From an uncultured Erysipelotrichaceae bacterium (lineage in GTDB: Bacteria > Bacillota_I > Bacilli_A > RF39 > UBA660), in contig CACXFY010000014.1 of the NCBI GenBank assembly GCA_902767005.1, positions 1-5,704 of the forward strand: 5,704 nt of DNA, in the 5' to 3' direction. Made by a program: the position numbers and the translations under genes. The notes beneath the pieces were generated by a model. The model made no database searches, was not told where the DNA came from, and worked only from the letters and a program-made list of their open reading frames with translations. Below, in pieces: positions 5,213 through 5,704 of the stretch. Each line of letters begins with the position of its first letter. Position 1 is the stretch's first letter.

Positions 5213-5243
5213 AATATTCCTCCTAAACCTAACCTAGTTATTT

Positions 5244-5272
5244 ATTATAATTATTAATTTAACAACAGTCAA
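5244..5272 (-). promoter_or_regulatory. Near-consensus promoter of the unknown/papain-like operon
   Basis: On the minus strand, -35 TTGACT (5272-5267) and -10 TATAAT (5249-5244) are exactly 17 bases apart, the best promoter in the window. Transcription would start near 5237, with AGGAGG just before the ATG at 5212. No clear operator is seen, which suggests steady, fairly strong expression. Confidence 0.8.
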
Positions 5273-5309
5273 AGCTTTCGAACAAGTTTTCTATAATTAT
5301 CAGAATAAC

Positions 5310-5339
5310 AAAAAAACAAAGATATTTTATCTTTGTTTT
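5310..5339 (-). terminator. Terminator of the vanZ-like gene, overlapping its stop codon
   Basis: The 12-base arms AAAACAAAGATA and TATCTTTGTTTT (plus-strand 5313-5324 and 5328-5339) are perfect complements around a 3-base loop. On the minus strand they are followed by more T (to 5310). The vanZ-like TAA (5329-5327) lies inside the stem and loop. The plus strand is also T-rich after the stem, so the terminator may work in both directions. Confidence 0.8.
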
Positions 5340-5704
5340 ATTTTATTTAATATAGTAATACCTGTAATAGAACCAATACTATCTATAAAGATATCTAATA
5401 ATAATGGGCTTCTACCCAGTGTAAATATTTGATGAGTTTCATCTAATGATGCAAATAATATACATACAAGTATACTTATTAATACTGTCTTATTTATATT
5501 AAAAGTATTAATAAATAGAAATATACTAATACCTAATAATAAGAATATAGTAAAATGAGCTAACTTTCTAATAGGATAATTTAAAGTATTAACTAATTCT
5601 TTATTATTTAAATCTTTATGAGTAATATTCTCTATTACATTAATAGTATTATTAATTAACTTCTTACTTAATCCATTAGATTCATTACTATTTTTAGATG
5701 AAAA
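5327..5704 (-). CDS. VanZ family membrane protein (5' end missing)
   Basis: The minus-strand frame is open from the right edge to the TAA at 5329-5327, giving the last 125 residues. It shows the VanZ core: RKLAHFTIFLLLG, then a hydrophobic stretch, then ASLDETHQIFTLGRSPLLLD and DIFIDSIGSITG, ending NKIKQR. The RK-x-AHF and DE-x-HQ-x-F-x-x-GR signatures are both intact. VanZ-type proteins are polytopic membrane proteins; the founding member gives low-level teicoplanin resistance, but most homologues have no proven role, so a resistance function should not be assumed. The first roughly 40 visible residues are a polar, asparagine-rich region between membrane segments. The N-terminal segment lies outside the window. 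Its terminator separates it from the operon to the left. Confidence 0.9.
   Translation of the reverse strand, partial: FSSKNSNESNGLSKKLINNTINVIENITHKDLNNKELVNTLNYPIRKLAHFTIFLLLGISIFLFINTFNINKTVLISILVCILFASLDETHQIFTLGRSPLLLDIFIDSIGSITGITILNKIKQR

Noticed and set aside
1..5704. Use of genetic code 4 (TGA as tryptophan), suggested by the extreme AT content
   Set aside because: All genes read through without any in-frame TGA, and tryptophan is TGG where checked. Nothing requires code 4, although TGA is also not used as a stop here.
1..5704. CRISPR array, tRNA, rRNA, insertion sequence or transposase
   Set aside because: No regularly spaced repeats, cloverleaf-like GC-rich segments, rRNA landmarks or transposase motifs were seen on either strand by eye.

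Overview
The window is very AT-rich DNA (my estimate is about a quarter G+C, not counted exactly). It carries canonical sigma-A-type promoters (TTGACT / TATAAT), strong AGGAGG ribosome binding sites and U-tailed terminators. That points to a low-GC Bacillota/Mycoplasmatota-type bacterium, for example an uncultured gut Bacilli or Erysipelotrichia-like lineage. The exact taxon cannot be fixed from this sequence. Tryptophan is TGG wherever I checked it, and every stop seen is TAA or TAG. TGA occurs neither as a stop nor as Trp, so the standard bacterial code reads all genes, but code 4 is not strictly excluded.

Layout from left to right. (1) 1-1865, minus strand: a long gene running off the left edge. 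It fuses a family-2 glycosyltransferase of the dolichyl-phosphate-sugar-synthase type to a large polytopic membrane domain. (2) 1866-2029: a divergent promoter region with several inverted repeats. (3) 2030-2911, plus strand: a YitT-family membrane protein, closed by a terminator that overlaps its stop codon. (4) 2927-3690: what looks like the remains of a phage-type regulatory locus. A small fragment of a RhuM-family gene lies downstream of an ORF6N-domain gene, both on the minus strand. The ORF6N gene is preceded by its own promoter, a compact pseudoknot-like leader RNA and a terminator placed directly before its ribosome binding site. (5) 3690-4013, minus strand: a small acidic protein of unknown function. 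(6) 4094-5212, minus strand: a two-gene operon with its own consensus promoter and terminator. It encodes an unknown protein followed by a small papain/transglutaminase-like protein with a visible Cys-His-Asp triad. (7) 5327-5704, minus strand: the C-terminal 125 residues of a VanZ-family membrane protein running off the right edge.

Genes 1, 3 and 7 look like ordinary envelope genes. The middle block, roughly 2930-5280, looks like accessory DNA: phage-type DNA-binding gene pieces, orphan small genes and a structured leader RNA. Two observations deserve most attention. The first is the pseudoknot/terminator leader of the ORF6N gene. The second is a pair of very similar DNA palindromes (AGTCG...CGACT around an A-rich centre) inside two unrelated regulator coding sequences, the ORF6N gene and the RhuM relic.
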